Source: Aurantimonas coralicida (GTDB lineage: Bacteria; Pseudomonadota; Alphaproteobacteria; Rhizobiales; Rhizobiaceae). From it: DNA of 45,182 nt. Below are positions 25,046 to 33,756 of this stretch, one piece after another. Position numbers and translations under genes: made by a program. The notes under the pieces were generated by a model that did not search any database, was not told where the DNA came from, and saw nothing but the letters and a program-made list of their open reading frames with translations. Positions within the stretch are counted from its first letter, which is position 1. Each line of letters begins with the position of its first letter. The stretch lies in the NCBI GenBank assembly GCA_011050685.1, contig DRFF01000153.1, positions 1-45,182 on the forward strand, written 5' to 3'.

Positions 25046-25803
25046 CCCGTAAACCCTTGTCGAAGCTGAGCTTCGCCGCGCTGATGCTGGCGACCCCTGT
25101 CGCGATCTCGCCGATCCTGACCGTGCCAGCCCATGCCTGGGGCATCGTCTACGATCCGAGCAATTACGCGCAGAACGTCATCCAGGCGGCCCGCGCGCTC
25201 GAACAGATCAACAACCAGATCACCTCGCTCCAGAACGAAGCCCAGGAGCTGATCAACCAGGCCCGCAACCTCGCGAGCCTGCCCACCTCCTCGCTGCAGC
25301 AGCTGCAGCAGTCTGTGCAGCGCACGCAAGCGCTGCTCTCCGAGGCCCAGAACATCGCCTTCGATGTCGGCGACGTGGATCGTGCGTTCCAGACCACCTA
25401 TGACGAGGCCACGATCTCGACCGCCGACCAGGACCTGATCGCCGCCGCCCGCGAGCGCTGGCGGAATACGCTCAGTGGGCTGCGGGACGCCCTGCGCGTG
25501 CAGGCCGGTGTCGTCGGCAACATCGACAGGACCCAGGCCGAGATGTCGGCGCTGGTGGAGGCAAGCCAGGGCGCCGTCGGCGCGCTTCAGGCAACGCAGG
25601 CGGGCAACCAGCTCCTCGCTCTTCAGGCGCAGCAGCTCGCCGACCTTACCGCGGTCGTGGCGGCGAACGGGCGAGCTGACGCCTTGTCCGCGGCGGAACA
25701 GACCGCTGCCGCCGAACAGGGTCGAGAGCAGCGTCGCCGGTTCCTCACTCCGGGCGCCGGCTACCAGCCGGGCAACGCCCGCATGTTCCCGAACGGGAAC
25801 TGA
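25042..25803 (+). CDS. trbJ: TrbJ/VirB5 periplasmic protein
   Basis: This 253-residue protein has a cleavable signal peptide (LSFAALMLATPVAIS to VPAHA, about residue 31). A mature part beginning WGIVYDPSNYAQNVIQAARA is followed by long glutamine-rich coiled coil (INNQITSLQNEAQELINQ), typical of TrbJ. It is thought to form the pilus tip or adhesin and to nucleate the pilus. ATG 25042 has AAGGAG upstream. A tail of basic residues ends PGNARMFPNGN. Confidence 0.92.
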   Translation: MTRKPLSKLSFAALMLATPVAISPILTVPAHAWGIVYDPSNYAQNVIQAARALEQINNQITSLQNEAQELINQARNLASLPTSSLQQLQQSVQRTQALLSEAQNIAFDVGDVDRAFQTTYDEATISTADQDLIAAARERWRNTLSGLRDALRVQAGVVGNIDRTQAEMSALVEASQGAVGALQATQAGNQLLALQAQQLADLTAVVAANGRADALSAAEQTAAAEQGREQRRRFLTPGAGYQPGNARMFPNGN

Positions 25804-25808
25804 GAACG

Positions 25809-26123
25809 ATGGACGGAAAGATACTCGCCCGGATCGCGGCCGTGATCGTCGTTGCCGTCGCATTGACGGCAACGACGGTCGAGATGGCCCGCGAAGAAGA
25901 GCCGGTAATCCCGGCGTCCTCGGTGAGACCCGCGGAGCATTTGGCGTTCGGTCCCCTGCGGACCGAGCTGACCCGCTGCCAGGCGCTGGGCGAGGCGGCG
26001 GCGCGCGAGCCCATGTGCCTTAGCGCCTGGGCCGAGAACCGCCGCCGCTTTCTCGGCATCGAGACCGGACCGACCGCGCGCCGACCCGATGCATCGGTCA
26101 TGCCGGCGACGGAGGCGCGTTAG
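25809..26123 (+). CDS. Alternative TrbK, putative entry exclusion protein
   Basis: This 104-residue protein has one N-terminal membrane or signal segment (ILARIAAVIVVAVALTATTV) and then a short periplasmic domain with two conserved cysteines in LRTELTRCQALGEAAAREPM and CLSAWAENRRRF. That pattern is the TrbK-alt family. It is placed between trbJ and trbL as in other alphaproteobacterial elements. It should block redundant transfer into cells already holding the element; this is by family and position. No lipobox is evident. Confidence 0.85.
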   Translation: MDGKILARIAAVIVVAVALTATTVEMAREEEPVIPASSVRPAEHLAFGPLRTELTRCQALGEAAAREPMCLSAWAENRRRFLGIETGPTARRPDASVMPATEAR

Positions 26124-26127
26124 AACC

Positions 26128-27480
26128 ATGGGCGGCACCGGCGTCATCGACCGCTTCCTCGAGGTCTTCACCCGCTACATCGATTCCGGCTTCGGCCTGC
26201 TCGGCGGCGAGATCGCCTTCATCGCCACCACGCTGATCGTCATCGACGTGACGCTCGCGGCCCTGTTCTGGTCCTGGGGCGCCGATGACGACATCGTCGC
26301 CCGGCTGGTGAAGAAGACCCTGTTCGTCGGCGTCTTCGCCTACCTCATCTCCAACTGGAACAGCCTCGCCCGGATCATCTTCGAGAGCTTCGCCGGCCTC
26401 GGGCTCCAGGCGAGCGGCACGGGCTTCACCTCGGCCGATCTCATGCGTCCGGGCCGCGTCGCGCAGACAGGGCTCGATGCCGGACGCCCATTGCTGGAAT
26501 CGATCTCCGGCCTGATGGGCTACATCTCGTTCTTCGAGAACTTCATCCAGATCGCCTGCCTGTTCCTCGCCTGGGCGCTGGTGTTGCTCGCCTTCTTCAT
26601 CCTCGCCGTCCAGCTCTTTGTCACGCTGATCGAGTTCAAGTTGACGACGCTCGCCGGCTTCGTCCTCATCCCCTTCGGGCTGTTCGGCAAGTCCGCCTTC
26701 ATGGCCGAGCGGGTCCTTGGCAACGTCATCTCGTCGGGCATCAAGGTCCTGATGCTCGCCGTCATCATCGGCATCGGCTCCACCCTGTTCGGCGAGTTCA
26801 CCGCCGGCTTCGGCGAAGCGGAGCCGACCATCGACGACGCCATGGCGATCGTGCTCGCCGCTTTGTCGCTGCTCGGCCTCGGCATCTTCGGCCCTAGCAT
26901 CGCCGGCGGCATCGTCTCGGGCGGTCCGCAGCTCGGCGCCGGCGCCGCCGTTGGCACGGGACTTGCCGCCGGCGGAATGGTGATGGCGGGCGGCGGCGGC
27001 GCCGGTCTCGCCGCAAGGGGCGGAGCGGCGGCGCTCTCCGGGGGAGCAGCAGCCATTCGCGGCGGCGCGGCCGTCGCCGGTGGCGCCTTGACCGCCTACG
27101 GCCTCTCATCGGCCGGACAATCCGGCGCCGCCGGCGTGGCATCGGGCCTTGGCGGCGTTGCTCGCGCCGGCGGGAGCGCGGCGATGTCGCCCCTCCGCCG
27201 GGCTGCGTCGGGTGCGACTGGAAGCCTGAGGAACAGTTTTGCCGCCGGCGGCAGGGCCGCATCCGCGTTGAGCGGCGGCGCATCGTCTATGGGCTCCGTC
27301 AGCAGTGGAGCCGCCGAGATCGCCGGCTCGCCGTCTTCCGATACCCCGCCGGCCTGGGCCCGGCGCATGAAGCGCTCACAAACCCTCAGTCATGGCGCCA
27401 CGGCCGTCGGCCATGCCGTCCGCTCCGGCGACGCCCATGGCGGCGGCTCCTCCGTCAACCTCTCCGAAAGCGACCGCTGA
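26128..27480 (+). CDS. trbL: TrbL/VirB6 polytopic membrane protein
   Basis: This 450-residue protein begins MGGTGVIDRFLEVFTRYIDS. It has about six hydrophobic helices to residue 270, including the long FIQIACLFLAWALVLLAFFI. A Gly/Ala/Ser-rich, low-complexity tail (270-430) follows, as commonly seen in TrbL. The protein forms part of the inner-membrane channel. ATG 26128 is chosen because it lies just after the trbK stop. The next gene begins 4 bases downstream. Confidence 0.92.
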   Translation: MGGTGVIDRFLEVFTRYIDSGFGLLGGEIAFIATTLIVIDVTLAALFWSWGADDDIVARLVKKTLFVGVFAYLISNWNSLARIIFESFAGLGLQASGTGFTSADLMRPGRVAQTGLDAGRPLLESISGLMGYISFFENFIQIACLFLAWALVLLAFFILAVQLFVTLIEFKLTTLAGFVLIPFGLFGKSAFMAERVLGNVISSGIKVLMLAVIIGIGSTLFGEFTAGFGEAEPTIDDAMAIVLAALSLLGLGIFGPSIAGGIVSGGPQLGAGAAVGTGLAAGGMVMAGGGGAGLAARGGAAALSGGAAAIRGGAAVAGGALTAYGLSSAGQSGAAGVASGLGGVARAGGSAAMSPLRRAASGATGSLRNSFAAGGRAASALSGGASSMGSVSSGAAEIAGSPSSDTPPAWARRMKRSQTLSHGATAVGHAVRSGDAHGGGSSVNLSESDR

Positions 27481-27483
27481 CCC

Positions 27484-28164
27484 ATGTTCAAACGACCCTC
27501 GACCCACTACGGCAAGACCCCCGAGCCCGAGACGCCCTACCAACGGGCCGCGCAGGTCTGGGACGAGCGCATCGGCTCGGCCCGTGTCCAGGCGAAGAAC
27601 TGGCGGCTGATGGCCTTCGGCTCGCTCCTCCTCGCCGGCGGCTTCGCCTCGGCCCTCGTCTGGCAGTCGGCGCGCGGCACGATCGTGCCGTGGGTGGTGC
27701 AGGTCGACCAACTCGGCCAGGCTCAGGCGGTCGAGCCGGCCGTCGCCGACTACCAACCGACCGATCCGCAGATCGCCTTTCACCTGGCGCGCTTCATCGA
27801 GCAGGTCCGATCGATCCCGGTCGATCCCATCATCGTCCGCCAGAACTGGCTCCGCGCCTACGACTTCACGACGGACCGTGGCGCCATGGCGCTGAATGAA
27901 CATGCCCGCGCCAACGACCCGTTCGGGCGCGTCGGCAAGATCCAGATCTCGGTCGAGGTGTCGAGCGTCATCCGGGCGTCGCCTGACAGCTTCCGGGTCG
28001 CCTGGACCGAGCGGCGCTATCAGGATGGCAGTCTCGCCGCGACCGAGCGCTGGACGGCCATCGTCACCATCGCGGTGCAGCCGCCGCGTGACGCCGCGCG
28101 GTTGCGCAAGAACCCGCTCGGCATCTTCGTCAATGCCATCAGCTGGTCGCGGGAGCTCGGCTGA
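27484..28164 (+). CDS. trbF: TrbF/VirB8 inner-membrane protein
   Basis: This 226-residue protein has a short cytoplasmic start (FKRPSTHYGKTPEPETPYQR), one transmembrane helix (about 40-60) and a periplasmic NTF2-like domain with VPWVVQVDQLGQAQAVEPA, QNWLRAYDFTTDRG and a late WTAIVTIAVQPP strand. VirB8-type proteins scaffold the channel at the inner membrane. The stop overlaps trbG by one base. It is intact. Confidence 0.92.
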   Translation: MFKRPSTHYGKTPEPETPYQRAAQVWDERIGSARVQAKNWRLMAFGSLLLAGGFASALVWQSARGTIVPWVVQVDQLGQAQAVEPAVADYQPTDPQIAFHLARFIEQVRSIPVDPIIVRQNWLRAYDFTTDRGAMALNEHARANDPFGRVGKIQISVEVSSVIRASPDSFRVAWTERRYQDGSLAATERWTAIVTIAVQPPRDAARLRKNPLGIFVNAISWSRELG

Positions 28165-29195
28165 TGGCGCATCGTTCCTCTATGTCCGTGCTCCCGGCAT
28201 TGCTCGTCACCACTTCCGTGCTTGCTGGCTGCGCGACCGTCAAACCGCCGCAGATCGCCTACGACAGCGACGTTCCGCCTCTGCCGGCGGCGCCGACGGC
28301 CGTGATCGATGAACGGTCGCGCCCGCTGCACACGCCGCCGGCCTGGACGCCCAGTCACGGTGGTGCTGCCAATGCGCGGCAGCCGACGGCGCGTGTCGAG
28401 AACGCCAACGCGGCGGCCCGGGTCGAGCCACGGCGCGAAGGCTACTACAACGCCATCCAGATCTATCCCTACAGCGAGGGCGCGATCTATCAGGTCTATG
28501 CCGCGCCCGGCCAGATCACCAATATCGCCCTCGAGGCCGGTGAGCGCCTGACGGACACCGGACCGATCGCGGCCGGCGACACCGCCCGCTGGATCATCGG
28601 CGACACGACGAGTGGGGCCGGCGATACCGCCCAGGTCCATGTCCTCGTGAAGCCGACCCGGCCGGACATCTCGACAAACCTCGTCATCAACACCGATCGC
28701 CGCACCTACCTCGTCGAGGTGAGGTCGGGCGAAACGCCCTACATGCCCTCGATCGCCTGGTCCTATCCGGAGAGGCGGGCGACGCGGATGCAGGCCGTGC
28801 CAGCGGCTCCGATCATCCCGCCGGCGGCGCAGCGGAACCATCGCTATGCCCTCGAAGGTGACCGCCCACCGTGGCGGCCGGTCTCCGTCTACGACGACGG
28901 CAGGCGGGTCTATGTCGAATTCCCGCGCGGCATCGTCCAGGGCGAGATGCCGCCGCTCTTCGTCATCGGCTCCGACGGCGAGCCCGAACTCGTCAACACC
29001 CGCGTCCACCAGAACATCCTGGTCGTCGACCGCCTGTTCGTCGCCGCCGAGCTCCGGCTCGGAGCCGAGGACCAGCAGCGGGTGCGGATCATCCGAACCG
29101 ATGGGGTGAGGCGTGGTCCGCTTCAGCAGATGCGAAGCTCCAGTGGAGCTTCGCAAGCAACCAACGCCCGAAGCCATAGCGGAGGGCAGCAATGA
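28164..29195 (+). CDS. trbG: TrbG/VirB9 outer-membrane core lipoprotein
   Basis: This 343-residue protein carries a lipoprotein signal with lipobox LAGC (Cys at about 23). The middle has IQIYPYSEGAIYQVYAAPGQ and ITNIALEAGERL, then a C-terminal domain containing FPRGIVQGEMPPLFVI and VDRLFVAAELRLG, all typical of VirB9. It lines the outer-membrane ring with TrbI. The last ~25 residues (Ser/Gln-rich, MRSSSGASQATNARSHSG) look like an addition past the family end; a perfect 11-bp hairpin is embedded there. The gene overlaps trbI by 4 bp. Confidence 0.92.
   Translation: MAHRSSMSVLPALLVTTSVLAGCATVKPPQIAYDSDVPPLPAAPTAVIDERSRPLHTPPAWTPSHGGAANARQPTARVENANAAARVEPRREGYYNAIQIYPYSEGAIYQVYAAPGQITNIALEAGERLTDTGPIAAGDTARWIIGDTTSGAGDTAQVHVLVKPTRPDISTNLVINTDRRTYLVEVRSGETPYMPSIAWSYPERRATRMQAVPAAPIIPPAAQRNHRYALEGDRPPWRPVSVYDDGRRVYVEFPRGIVQGEMPPLFVIGSDGEPELVNTRVHQNILVVDRLFVAAELRLGAEDQQRVRIIRTDGVRRGPLQQMRSSSGASQATNARSHSGGQQ
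29131..29155. repeat. Perfect 11-bp inverted repeat in the 3' end of trbG
   Basis: TGCGAAGCTCC (29131-29141) and GGAGCTTCGCA (29145-29155) are exact inverse complements with a 3-base AGT loop. No T-tract follows. It lies inside the coding frame, about 40 bases before the trbG stop and trbI start. It could act as an mRNA hairpin setting the trbG/trbI ratio or mark an inserted small palindrome. Confidence 0.8.
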
Positions 29196-30394
29196 GCGAC
29201 ACCTCATACGACGACGGCCGCGAGGGAGAGGTGCGGGATGACCGCCGGCCAGGCAACCCGGCGGAGGCGTTGCGCCTGCGACCCATGCCGCCGCGCGTCA
29301 CCCGGCTGTCGCGCAAGGTGCTGGCGGGACTCGGCGTCGCCGCCGGCCTCGGCATCGGCGCCGCCCTCATCTTCGGCCTTCAGGGGCGCGACGGCGGGAA
29401 CGCCACGACGGAGCTCTTTACCACGGAGAACCAGCCGACCGCGGACGGGCTCCGCCGGCTGCCATCCGACTACTCTGACGTGCCGCGCGATGTTCCAAAA
29501 CTTGGCCCGGCGCTTCCGGGGGACCTCGGCCGACCGATCGTGCGGGCGCGCGAAGAGGGTCGTCCCGTGCCGGCCCAGCCGATGCCAGGACCCGACCCGG
29601 AAGAGCAGCGGCGTCTTCAGGAACAGGAGGCCGCGCGCACCAGCGAGCTGTTCTTCAGCGCCGGAACAAAGACGGCTGTGCCCGGCATGTCGAGGATCGG
29701 ACAGACCCCGGCGGGTCCAGGCGGTCCATACGATAACGATGGCACATCTTCGCAGGACCGCCACGGCGCCTTCCTCAACGGCCCCGTCGACCGCCGCACC
29801 GTATCCGGCGGCCAGCTCGTGCCGCCGGCGAGTCCCTACGTCTTGCAGGCAGGAGCCGTCATTCCGGCGGCGCTGATCACCGGCATCCGCTCCGATCTGC
29901 CGGGGCAGATCACCGCCCAGGTCACGAGTCACGTCTACGACAGCCCCTCGGGACGCTACCTTCTCCTGCCGCAGGGGACCCGACTGATCGGCCAGTACGA
30001 CAGCGGCGTAGCGTTCGGCCAGCGGCGGGTGCTGCTCGTCTGGAACCGCCTGATCCTGCCGAATGGTCGGTCGATCGTCCTGGAGCGTCAGCCCGGTGCC
30101 GATGCACTAGGCTTCGCCGGACTCGAGGACGGCGTCGACTATCACTGGTGGGATCTCGCCAAGGCCGCCGCGCTGTCGACGCTCCTCGGCGTCGGCGCCG
30201 AACTCGGTGCCGACGAGGAGGATCGCCTGATCGCCGCCATCCGCGGTGGCGCCCAGGGCACCGTCAACGACGCCGGCCAGCAGATCGTCAAGCGGCAGCT
30301 CGATGTGGAGCCGACGCTCACGATCCGGCCGGGGTTTCCGGTGCGGGTCATCGTGACGCGCGACCTCATTCTCGAACCCTATGGAGCTCTATGA
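29192..30394 (+). CDS. trbI: TrbI/VirB10 channel protein
   Basis: This 400-residue protein spans both membranes. It has an acidic cytoplasmic start, a transmembrane helix at about 47-68 (KVLAGLGVAAGLGIGAALIF), a Pro-rich periplasmic linker and the VirB10 beta-barrel domain from about 205: SPYVLQAGAVIPAALITGIR, then GQITAQVTSHVYDSPSG with LLPQGTRLIGQYDS. The C-terminus ends TIRPGFPVRVIVTRDL. It senses energy from the ATPases and opens the outer core. It is intact and overlaps trbG by 4 bp. Confidence 0.94.
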   Translation: MSDTSYDDGREGEVRDDRRPGNPAEALRLRPMPPRVTRLSRKVLAGLGVAAGLGIGAALIFGLQGRDGGNATTELFTTENQPTADGLRRLPSDYSDVPRDVPKLGPALPGDLGRPIVRAREEGRPVPAQPMPGPDPEEQRRLQEQEAARTSELFFSAGTKTAVPGMSRIGQTPAGPGGPYDNDGTSSQDRHGAFLNGPVDRRTVSGGQLVPPASPYVLQAGAVIPAALITGIRSDLPGQITAQVTSHVYDSPSGRYLLLPQGTRLIGQYDSGVAFGQRRVLLVWNRLILPNGRSIVLERQPGADALGFAGLEDGVDYHWWDLAKAAALSTLLGVGAELGADEEDRLIAAIRGGAQGTVNDAGQQIVKRQLDVEPTLTIRPGFPVRVIVTRDLILEPYGAL

Positions 30395-30624
30395 TGACGA
30401 AGCTGAAACTCGGAGCGATCGCCGACGACAAGCCGGTGAAGCTGACGGTCGAGTTGCCGGCTGCGCTTCATCGCGATCTCGTCGCTTATGCCGAGGTGCT
30501 GGGACGTGAAACCGGCCAGCCGGTCGGCGAGCCGTCGCGCTTGGTCACGCCGATGCTGGAGCGGTTCATGGCGACCGACCGCGCCTTCTCCAGAGCCCGC
30601 AGAGCACGAGGCGGTTCGATCTAA
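30394..30624 (+). CDS. DUF2274 family protein
   Basis: This 76-residue protein begins MTKLKLGAIADDKPVKLTVE and continues LPAALHRDLVAYAEVLGRET, the standard DUF2274 pattern, with a ribbon-helix-helix-like feel (strand then two helices). ATG 30394 is preferred to ATG 30391 since the GGAG at 30383 is better spaced. It closes the trb operon in most alphaproteobacterial elements and its role is unknown; a DNA-binding regulator is plausible. Its stop overlaps the converging LysR gene. Confidence 0.88.
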   Translation: MTKLKLGAIADDKPVKLTVELPAALHRDLVAYAEVLGRETGQPVGEPSRLVTPMLERFMATDRAFSRARRARGGSI

Positions 30625-31526
30625 TCGACGGGCGGCGGCGGTTGACCGGACGCCATCGCCCTCATCACCGACAGAAACCTGCGCAGTACCGGATTATCCC
30701 TGTCGGGCGACCAGGCAACCGAGAATGGCAGGATGTCGTCCGGATCGCCGACCGGCCTGAAGACGACATTGGGATAGGCAACACCAACGCCGGCCCGGCT
30801 GACGACGCTTAACCCAAAGCCTAGACCCACCAGGACGAAAAGCGTCTCTCGCGCCACAGCGTACCGTACGATCCTTGTCCGTTCGCCGAGCCCGCCGAGG
30901 CGGGCAACCAGCCAATCGTGGATCTCCGGACCGGGCTCTTGCAGGCTGACGATGAAGCGCTCGTCGCGCAACTCCGACCATTGCAACCGCTCCGCATGTG
31001 CCGCTGGATGATCTTTAGCGAGCGCGAGAGCGACGGCTTCCCACCACAAGGTCTCGCAGTCGAGATCCCGCAGATCGCAGTCGCCGGTCACGAAAGCGAC
31101 ATCAAGCTTGCGCTCCCGGATGCCGCGCAGCAGCACATTCGGCTCGCCTTCGGTCACATCGATCTCGACGCCTGGGTACTGCGACCGAAACAGCCGAATG
31201 GCCGCATAAGAAAAGCCGCTAGCGATCGAGGCAAAGATGCCGATCTGGAGGTTACCGCTGGCTCCCTTCGATGCCGCACGTGCCCGTCTCAGTCCGAACT
31301 CAAGATCGCGAATGGCGTTCGACGCGGTATCGAAGAAATCGCGACCGGCTCGGGTGAGCCTCACGCCCGAAGCGTGGCGCTCGAACACCGACACGCCCAG
31401 TTCACCTTCGATCCTCGCGATGCGCCGGCTCAGCGTCGACGGTCGCACGCCGGCAGCCATCGCGGCGCGCCGTATGTTGAGCCTCTCCGCAACGTCAACG
31501 AAGGATCTCAGGTCAGACAGCTCCAT
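30621..31526 (-). CDS. LysR-family transcriptional regulator
   Basis: This 301-residue regulator has an N-terminal winged HTH (MELSDLRSFVDVAERLNIRR to LSRRIARIEGELGVSVFER, residues 1-60). The linker helix follows, then a periplasmic-binding-like co-inducer domain (about 90-295). It converges on the trb operon and is the usual gene at that place, so it probably regulates transfer or the local region in response to a small ligand that cannot be deduced. No RBS stronger than AGGTG is visible before ATG 31526. Confidence 0.88.
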   Translation of the reverse strand: MELSDLRSFVDVAERLNIRRAAMAAGVRPSTLSRRIARIEGELGVSVFERHASGVRLTRAGRDFFDTASNAIRDLEFGLRRARAASKGASGNLQIGIFASIASGFSYAAIRLFRSQYPGVEIDVTEGEPNVLLRGIRERKLDVAFVTGDCDLRDLDCETLWWEAVALALAKDHPAAHAERLQWSELRDERFIVSLQEPGPEIHDWLVARLGGLGERTRIVRYAVARETLFVLVGLGFGLSVVSRAGVGVAYPNVVFRPVGDPDDILPFSVAWSPDRDNPVLRRFLSVMRAMASGQPPPPVD

Positions 31527-31637
31527 GGCGTCACCTAGCCCTCCGTGGGACAGCGCGCGTTGCCGGCGCTCTCGATCGCGCGATCAGCGCCGTAGTTGGA
31601 CGACAAAAATTGCCAGATTCAGCTGCGGCGCGCAGAC

Positions 31638-32003
31638 CTACGATCCTCCGCGCGCCCAACGCAGAGCCGCGTCGCGATCACCGGGGTCGAACGACTTCAA
31701 GTCAGCGCCTGTGAACAGGTCGGCCAACGATGTTCCCCATTTCAACCAAACCTTGTTGGCGACAACAGCTACGCGAGCCAGGTCGTCGTGGTGCTTCATG
31801 TCGATTCGTACATCCGCCAAAACGGCCGACGCATCTTCGTAACTCTCAAAGTCCTCCATGAAGATGACGAGCGACGGCTTGTGCATCCGCTCCAGCTTGA
31901 CGTCGAGAACAGCATGCAAGCCCTCCAGATCGGCTTTCGTCAACGTGCCGCTGCACTCGAAGCCAATGACGTTTTCGCCTTCGACGGGAACTTCCTTGAA
32001 CAT
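31638..32003 (-). CDS. STAS/SpoIIAA-like protein
   Basis: This 121-residue soluble protein matches the SpoIIAA-like (PF11964) fold. It begins MFKEVPVEGENVIGFECSGT, continues with a repeating strand-helix pattern including PSLVIFMEDFESYED, and has a conserved late KVWLKWGTSLADLFTGADLK. The family is widespread in proteobacteria, often in metal or stress operons, and its ligand is unknown. A strong AAAGGAGAAGG lies upstream. It follows the CDF gene by 21 bases on the same strand, so it probably belongs to the MerR-controlled unit. A small regulatory or lipid-binding role is possible but unproven. Confidence 0.8.
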   Translation of the reverse strand: MFKEVPVEGENVIGFECSGTLTKADLEGLHAVLDVKLERMHKPSLVIFMEDFESYEDASAVLADVRIDMKHHDDLARVAVVANKVWLKWGTSLADLFTGADLKSFDPGDRDAALRWARGGS

Positions 32004-32024
32004 GTGCCTTCTCCTTTCAAAGTG

Positions 32025-32939
32025 TCAGCCATGGCCATACACCTCCGCATTCTGGTGAGCGCGGTCCGAGTGCTCAAATTCCAAGGTCGAGTGCCGGATG
32101 CCGAACTGCCCTTCCAGGACGTCCTTGATCGCGCGCTTGATCTGCTCCAGCCGGCCCCAGGCCGCCTTCTCGATCACGACATGGGTGTCGAGCGCCGCCT
32201 GATGCTCTTCCATCTGCCAGAAATGAACGTGATGAACATCGGCGACGCCATCGACCTCGGCCACGGCCGCGATCACCGCATCGGTGTCGATGCCCGGTGG
32301 GCTGCCCAGCATTAGGGTACGAATCGTGCCGCCAATCTCGGTGAAGGCGAGATAAAGGATGTAGACGGCGATTCCGATCGTGATCGCCGGATCAACCCAG
32401 CGGATGTCGTAGAGGAGGATCAGCACGCCGCCGACGATCACCGCGACGGAGGCCAAAGCATCGGAGAGGTTGTGCACGAAGAGCGCGCGGATGTTCACAC
32501 TGCCCTTCTGCATCGAATAGGTCAGCAACGCCGTTGCCGTGTCCACTACCAGAGCGATGCCGCCCAGCCAGACCACCCACCAACCCTTTACCTCTGGCGG
32601 ATCGATGAAGCGCATCCCACCCTCGTAGATTAGGTAGAGGCCGATCACGATCAGCGTGGTGTAGTTGATCAGCGCCGCGACGATCTCGATCCGACCGTAG
32701 CCAAAGGTCATGCGCGCGTCTGCCGGACGGCGGGAGATCTTGCGTGCCCCAAACGCGATCACCAGCGACGCCATGTCCGAAAAGTTATGCAGAGCGTCGG
32801 CGATTAAAGCCAGACTGCCCGCGATGATCCCTCCGACGATCTGCGCGACGGTCAGGATACCGTTCGCCCAGATAGCGATGCTGACCCGGCGATCGCCGGA
32901 CTTGGCGTCTATATGGGCGTGGCCGTGGTCATGAGGCAT
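32025..32939 (-). CDS. Cation diffusion facilitator, MerR-controlled
   Basis: This 304-residue exporter begins with a His-rich MPHDHGHAHIDA and has six membrane helices. It shows the metal-site motifs ALHNFSD in helix 2 and FVHNLSDALASV in helix 5, plus a cytoplasmic C-terminal domain with VHHVHFWQMEEHQAALDTHV. It resembles ZitB/CzcD-type Zn/Cd/Co exporters and is clearly different from the CDF at 11221-12138. The start lies about 210 bases downstream of a MerR-type promoter reading into it (33149-33179). The gene is followed closely by the STAS-like gene. Confidence 0.92.
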   Translation of the reverse strand: MPHDHGHAHIDAKSGDRRVSIAIWANGILTVAQIVGGIIAGSLALIADALHNFSDMASLVIAFGARKISRRPADARMTFGYGRIEIVAALINYTTLIVIGLYLIYEGGMRFIDPPEVKGWWVVWLGGIALVVDTATALLTYSMQKGSVNIRALFVHNLSDALASVAVIVGGVLILLYDIRWVDPAITIGIAVYILYLAFTEIGGTIRTLMLGSPPGIDTDAVIAAVAEVDGVADVHHVHFWQMEEHQAALDTHVVIEKAAWGRLEQIKRAIKDVLEGQFGIRHSTLEFEHSDRAHQNAEVYGHG

Positions 32940-33148
32940 CAGCGCCGTCCTTGTTCATTTGAAAGGAATGAAGGCCGCTCTCGCCGCCTGTACTCAAACC
33001 GCTGCTCATCGCGGTTTTAAGGCTGGCGGATACGGGCAAAAAGAGTGGAACGTCAATGTTTAAGCGCGTGGGTCAACCGCGGCCTCGTGCGCCTCCTCCA
33101 GCTTGCCCTCAGCCGCAGCTAAGGTCCGTACCTTCCGATCCGAATCAG

Positions 33149-33179
33149 AATGTAATACCTACAGGAACTATAGGTTCAA
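33149..33179 (-). promoter_or_regulatory. MerR-type promoter/operator of the CDF unit
   Basis: On the minus strand TTGAAC (33179-33174) and TACATT (33154-33149) are 19 bp apart. The spacer is centred on the dyad ACCTACAGGAACTATAGGT (33157-33175 on the + strand). Such a stretched spacer with a central dyad is diagnostic of MerR activation. In the same orientation the spacer matches that of the promoter at 8399-8429 at 14 of 19 positions. The rest of the 32940-33244 gap shows nothing else. Confidence 0.85.
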
Positions 33180-33244
33180 GCTGAATCTGGCGAATGCACA
33201 TCGCGCTCTTTGGTGTACGCTCAAGTCTGGGCCGTTTTGGCGGT

Positions 33245-33673
33245 CTAGGCACCGATCTCGTTATGCGCTGTCAGACACTCGGAATGATCGCGCAGGACTT
33301 CTAGGACCCGGCACTCGGCGACGCTGCCACCGGAGCATTCCGCAATCATCCGTTTTAGTTCCTTCTTGAGCGCCTGAAGCCGCAAGATTCTCTGTTCGAC
33401 CTGTTTCAGTTGCCTTTGCGCAATAGAATCGGCGTCAGTGCACGACTGTTGCGGATTATCAGCCAGTTCCAGAAGTTCCCTAATTGCGTCTAGCGGAAAG
33501 CCGAGTTGCCGGGCGTGGCGGATGAAGGCCAGACGGTCAAGTTCGTCCTGGCCATATCGTCTCTGCCCGCCCTGGGTGCGCCCGGGTTCGGGCATCAGGC
33601 CGATCTGCTCGTAGTAGCGGATCGTCTGGACCTTAGTGCCCGTCTGGCGGGCCAGTGTTCCGATCGTCAGCAT
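33245..33673 (-). CDS. MerR-family metal-responsive regulator (ZntR/CadR-like)
   Basis: This 142-residue protein has the MerR HTH (MLTIGTLARQTGTKVQTIRY YEQIGLMPEP region), a coiled-coil dimer helix and metal-site cysteines in NPQQSCTDADS, ECSGGSVAECRVLEVL and DHSEC. The spacing resembles Zn/Cd/Pb sensors rather than Cu sensors. TGGAGG lies before ATG 33673. It is transcribed toward the CDF gene with the operator between them. It is the only MerR in the window, so it may also control the distant cadA promoter. Metal specificity is inferred. Confidence 0.88.
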   Translation of the reverse strand: MLTIGTLARQTGTKVQTIRYYEQIGLMPEPGRTQGGQRRYGQDELDRLAFIRHARQLGFPLDAIRELLELADNPQQSCTDADSIAQRQLKQVEQRILRLQALKKELKRMIAECSGGSVAECRVLEVLRDHSECLTAHNEIGA

Positions 33674-33756
33674 GGCACCTCCAAAAGCTACAGTTATCCA
33701 TCATGCTCAATGCTCATTTGCTTTTCCACCCGAAGCGCAGGCGTTGCTCTGTCGGG

